DNA from: AM-0621 sp964386705
Lineage (GTDB): Bacteria; Planctomycetota; Planctomycetia; Planctomycetales; Planctomycetaceae
Length of the DNA stretch: 64,000 nt
Assembly: GCA_964386705.1 (NCBI GenBank)
Contig: CAYLTY010000011.1
Span: 1 to 64,000, forward strand
Direction of reading: 5' to 3'
The notes beneath the pieces are model-generated. The model worked only from the letters and a program-made list of their open reading frames with translations, did not search any database and was not told the origin of the DNA. The first letter of the stretch is position 1. Each line of letters starts with the position of its first letter. This document shows positions 61,939 through 64,000 of the stretch, one piece after another. Made by a program: the position numbers and the translations under genes.

Positions 61939-62376
61939 GAACTCGCTCAGCACTGATGGCAAGATCGACTGGAAAACTCTTCACGTGCGGGAAGAGCGAC
62001 GAAATGTGTGACGAGTCGGTTGGTTACCGGAATCCGGTTCGTCGCGACAGCGAGCCTGCAGGGAAAGATTCGGGCGCGGAACCTGGCTTCTCGCCGCCAA
62101 ACCCAACCAATGAACGTAACCATATTAAGCAGAACAAGTTACACAACACCCAAAGATTTCCTGAGGACAAACACCTCGGGCCGCTCGGTCGCCGCGAAGC
62201 AGGCAATCCGCTCAAAGCAGGACACGAGCCGCCCCGGAGAGTGCATGAGCCAGCACGGATCGTTGCAGGAGTAGTGGCACGGAGCTAAATTGCTCGACCC
62301 TTCACACAACAGAACGCCGTGGTTGCGGTGAATCATTAGTTCAAACTACTACTGGGCATGAGGAGTCTGGCACGCA
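61939..62376. other. Intergenic stretch upstream of the tiny basic gene
   Basis: This 438-base gap lies between the divergently read methyltransferase and the short basic-protein gene. Apparent ORFs (for example 61956-62288 plus) lack domains and ribosome-binding sites. No strong hairpin or repeat was seen. Confidence 0.4.
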
Positions 62377-62466
62377 ATGGGAACGAAGAAGACCGGTAAG
62401 GGCCGACGTAAGATTGGAAGTCGTAAACGTCGCAATCGTGCAAAAATTCGTCATCGCAAGAAGTAA
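62377..62466 (+). CDS. 29-residue highly basic protein, ribosome- or RNA-binding-like
   Basis: A complete small ORF starts at ATG 62377, with AGGAG eleven bases upstream (62361-62365). It encodes a protein with 18 Lys/Arg of 29 residues. The start is MGTKKTGKGRRKIGSRKRRN and the end RAKIRHRKK, then TAA at 62464-62466. It is of the same size and composition as short ribosomal proteins such as bTHX or the AURKAIP1/COX24 type, but no clear match is seen. Codons are compatible with expression. It would be missed by standard 60-codon cut-offs. Confidence 0.6.
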   Translation: MGTKKTGKGRRKIGSRKRRNRAKIRHRKK

Positions 62467-62487
62467 TCCCGCTGCGCCAAGTCGCGT

Positions 62488-62576
62488 CCGCGTGTGACTG
62501 CTGGGGCCTGTTCATGAATCGCTTCGTGAACTGCCCAGCCTGTCGGAATTCAGTATCCAACAGTCACGACGCGCGG
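62488..62576. repeat. Imperfect inverted repeat after the basic gene
   Basis: GTGACTG (62494-62500) and CAGTCAC (62561-62567) with G+C-rich flanks (CCGCGT near 62488 and GACGCGCGG near 62568) form an imperfect stem, with a smaller GTTCA...TGAAC stem inside near 62510-62531. It may be a 3' end structure of the basic-protein transcript or a regulatory element before the LRR lipoprotein gene. Confidence 0.35.
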
Positions 62577-62663
62577 AAGAATCAGCCGCTGAGTCCCTCG
62601 GGATCTGGCGGCTGTTTGCATTTCCAGAACTCACCCAGGCAAGCTTATTGAAAGTCAGCCATC

Positions 62664-63992
62664 ATGCGTCTCACCTTAAAAGCTTTCGGTGTCGCTCTGC
62701 TGTTCACTCTGGGTTGCCAGCCCAACAGCGTTCCTCCGGCGGGCAAGCCCGCAGATTCAGGGACCGAGTCGGCAACGGCAGCTCCGGAAACTCCCAAGCC
62801 GGTTGATGGCACGGCATCGGTGGACGCGCTCAAAGCCAAGGGTGTGAAGCTGGAGCTCAACAAAGACGGCCTGGTAACCATCGCCGACTTCCGGGCGACC
62901 AACACCAGCGACGAAGACTTTGTGCATCTTAAGCGGCTGCCTGAACTGCGTCGCGTCATCATCTTTGGCCCGAACTTCACCGACGCCGGGTTGAAGACCC
63001 TGGCCGAGCTGCCCAAGTTCGACATCCTGGACGCCGCCAGTACATCCATTGGCGATGAGGGCCTGAAAACACTGGGCACCATCAAGCGTCTGCGTTCGAT
63101 CGGCCTCCGTCGCACGGACATCACCGACGCTGGACTAGTGCATCTGAAGAACCTGCCGAATCTGATCGAAGTTGATCTGCGGTTTACGAACGTCGGCAAT
63201 GACGGTGCGAAGATCCTGTCCGAGATCAAGACTCTGAAGGCAGTGAAGGTTCAAGAGTCCAAGATCAAGGATGACGGCGTGGCCCTGCTGGCAACGCTGC
63301 CGCAACTGGAAAACCTCAACATCAGCAAGATGGCGGGGCTGACGGCGAAAGCACTCGAGTCACTGAAGGACTGCAAGACGCTGAAGATTCTGGAACTGGA
63401 AAACGACGTTGGCATCGAAGGCAGTGCGTTCGTGCATATCACCGGATTGACGAATCTGGAGCTGCTCAACGCCCGCTTCAACAACGTGAAGAGCGCTGAT
63501 CTCGTGCACCTCGTCGGCCTCACGAAGATGAAAGAACTGGCTCTGCGAGACGCCCCCATCAAGGACGCGGGGCTCGCCCATCTGAAGACGTTGAAAGACC
63601 TGCAGGTTCTCGATCTGACTCAGACCATCGTCACGGACGACGGGCTGGCTCAGCTCACACAGTTCCCCAAGCTCAAGGAACTGCGGTTGGAGATGGTCAG
63701 CACGATCGGTGACGACGCCTTGAAGAATATCGCTCATGTGAAGTCACTAACGTCGCTGGACCTCACTCAAACCAGCATCACGGTGGCCGGCCTTGCTCAT
63801 CTGATTCCGCTGGAGAATCTGGAAGAGCTTGAAGTCGACGAATGCACATCCATCGACGGCAGCGCTGTTGAGCATCTCAAGCAGTTGAAGAAACTCAAGA
63901 AGCTCAAGCTCAACGTCACGCCGCTCGGTGTCGACGACGCAGCCCAGGCTCAACTGATCGAAGCGCTACCCGGATTGACCATCGAGAAGTAA
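62664..63992 (+). CDS. Leucine-rich-repeat lipoprotein
   Basis: The 442-residue protein has a lipoprotein signal (MRLTLKAFGVALLFTLGCQP, Cys at residue 18), a Pro/Ala-rich linker, and then about fourteen LRR-like repeats of about 24 residues: LVHLKNLPNLIEVDLRFTNV, LAHLKTLKDLQVLDLTQTIV, LAQLTQFPKLKELRLEMVST and AHVKSLTSLDLTQTSITVAG. These resemble planctomycete LRR proteins with DxGLxxLxxLxxLxxLxL spacing. The partner is unknown. The stop is 8 bases before the window end. Confidence 0.9.
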   Translation: MRLTLKAFGVALLFTLGCQPNSVPPAGKPADSGTESATAAPETPKPVDGTASVDALKAKGVKLELNKDGLVTIADFRATNTSDEDFVHLKRLPELRRVIIFGPNFTDAGLKTLAELPKFDILDAASTSIGDEGLKTLGTIKRLRSIGLRRTDITDAGLVHLKNLPNLIEVDLRFTNVGNDGAKILSEIKTLKAVKVQESKIKDDGVALLATLPQLENLNISKMAGLTAKALESLKDCKTLKILELENDVGIEGSAFVHITGLTNLELLNARFNNVKSADLVHLVGLTKMKELALRDAPIKDAGLAHLKTLKDLQVLDLTQTIVTDDGLAQLTQFPKLKELRLEMVSTIGDDALKNIAHVKSLTSLDLTQTSITVAGLAHLIPLENLEELEVDECTSIDGSAVEHLKQLKKLKKLKLNVTPLGVDDAAQAQLIEALPGLTIEK

Positions 63993-64000
63993 ACGAGACA

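Overview
The window reads as the chromosome of a planctomycete, most likely order Planctomycetales; the genus cannot be resolved from sequence alone. The marker content is typical of that phylum: genes of the DUF1501, DUF1552, DUF1592/1588/1585 and DUF1549/DUF1553 (PSCyt1/PSD1) families, a TIGR03032 protein, a DUF6580 membrane protein, a TgpA-type transglutaminase, several ECF sigma factors, leucine-rich-repeat lipoproteins, and three giant exported proteins whose N termini carry the planctomycete LExRxLLT-type signature. No rRNA, tRNA, CRISPR array, phage module or intact insertion sequence was seen.

Layout. 0-3.3 kb (minus strand): the start of a Bax-inhibitor-1-like membrane protein, a DUF6580 membrane protein and a membrane-anchored squalene-cyclase-repeat protein. 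3.9-12.5 kb (plus): a lipoprotein, a small membrane protein, pyrB with a dihydroorotase-like partner that has lost metal ligands, a methyltransferase, a Gly/Tyr-rich secreted peptide, an M3 oligopeptidase and a DUF1501 protein. 12.4-28.2 kb is a long minus-strand stretch: ECF sigma factor plus PspA, an L7/L12-CTD-like protein, a DUF2314 lipoprotein, a TPR protein with nadD, a MOSC protein, then two RTX-type exported proteins flanking a di-haem peroxidase and an NHL-like secreted protein. 29-30.5 kb (plus): a Gly-rich exported protein with its terminator, and a compact M50-like membrane protease. 30.5-38.4 kb (minus): a 2192-residue FG-GAP/RTX protein and a TIGR03032 protein. 38.8-50 kb (plus): a DUF1592 + DUF1552 pair, a palindromic repeat cluster, a TgpA-like transglutaminase, an amidohydrolase, a 1.1-kb A+T-rich insertion that beheads a second amidohydrolase copy, and a PSCyt1/PSD1 cytochrome. 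50-53.6 kb (minus): fliN, fliM-like, a HisA-like TIM barrel, a DUF1570-like gluzincin, a small lipoprotein and HU. 54-64 kb: gdhA, a TPR-like exported protein, sigma factor with a TfoX-like protein, a B3 metallo-beta-lactamase-fold enzyme, cardiolipin synthase, a methyltransferase, a 29-residue very basic peptide missed by ordinary ORF cut-offs, and an LRR lipoprotein.

How the genes fit together. Housekeeping functions (pyrimidine, NAD, glutamate, phospholipid, motility, nucleoid) are interspersed with a large exported repertoire. The three giant proteins are probably surface or matrix proteins: LExRxLLT head, Ca-binding nonapeptide repeats, and beta-propellers. Two of them share a C-terminal tail. 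The points most worth checking are the pseudo-dihydroorotase beside pyrB, the beheaded amidohydrolase paralogue with its foreign HG/Cys-fragment and LRR cargo, the shared RTX tail, the modular duplication in the FG-GAP protein, and the tiny basic protein.
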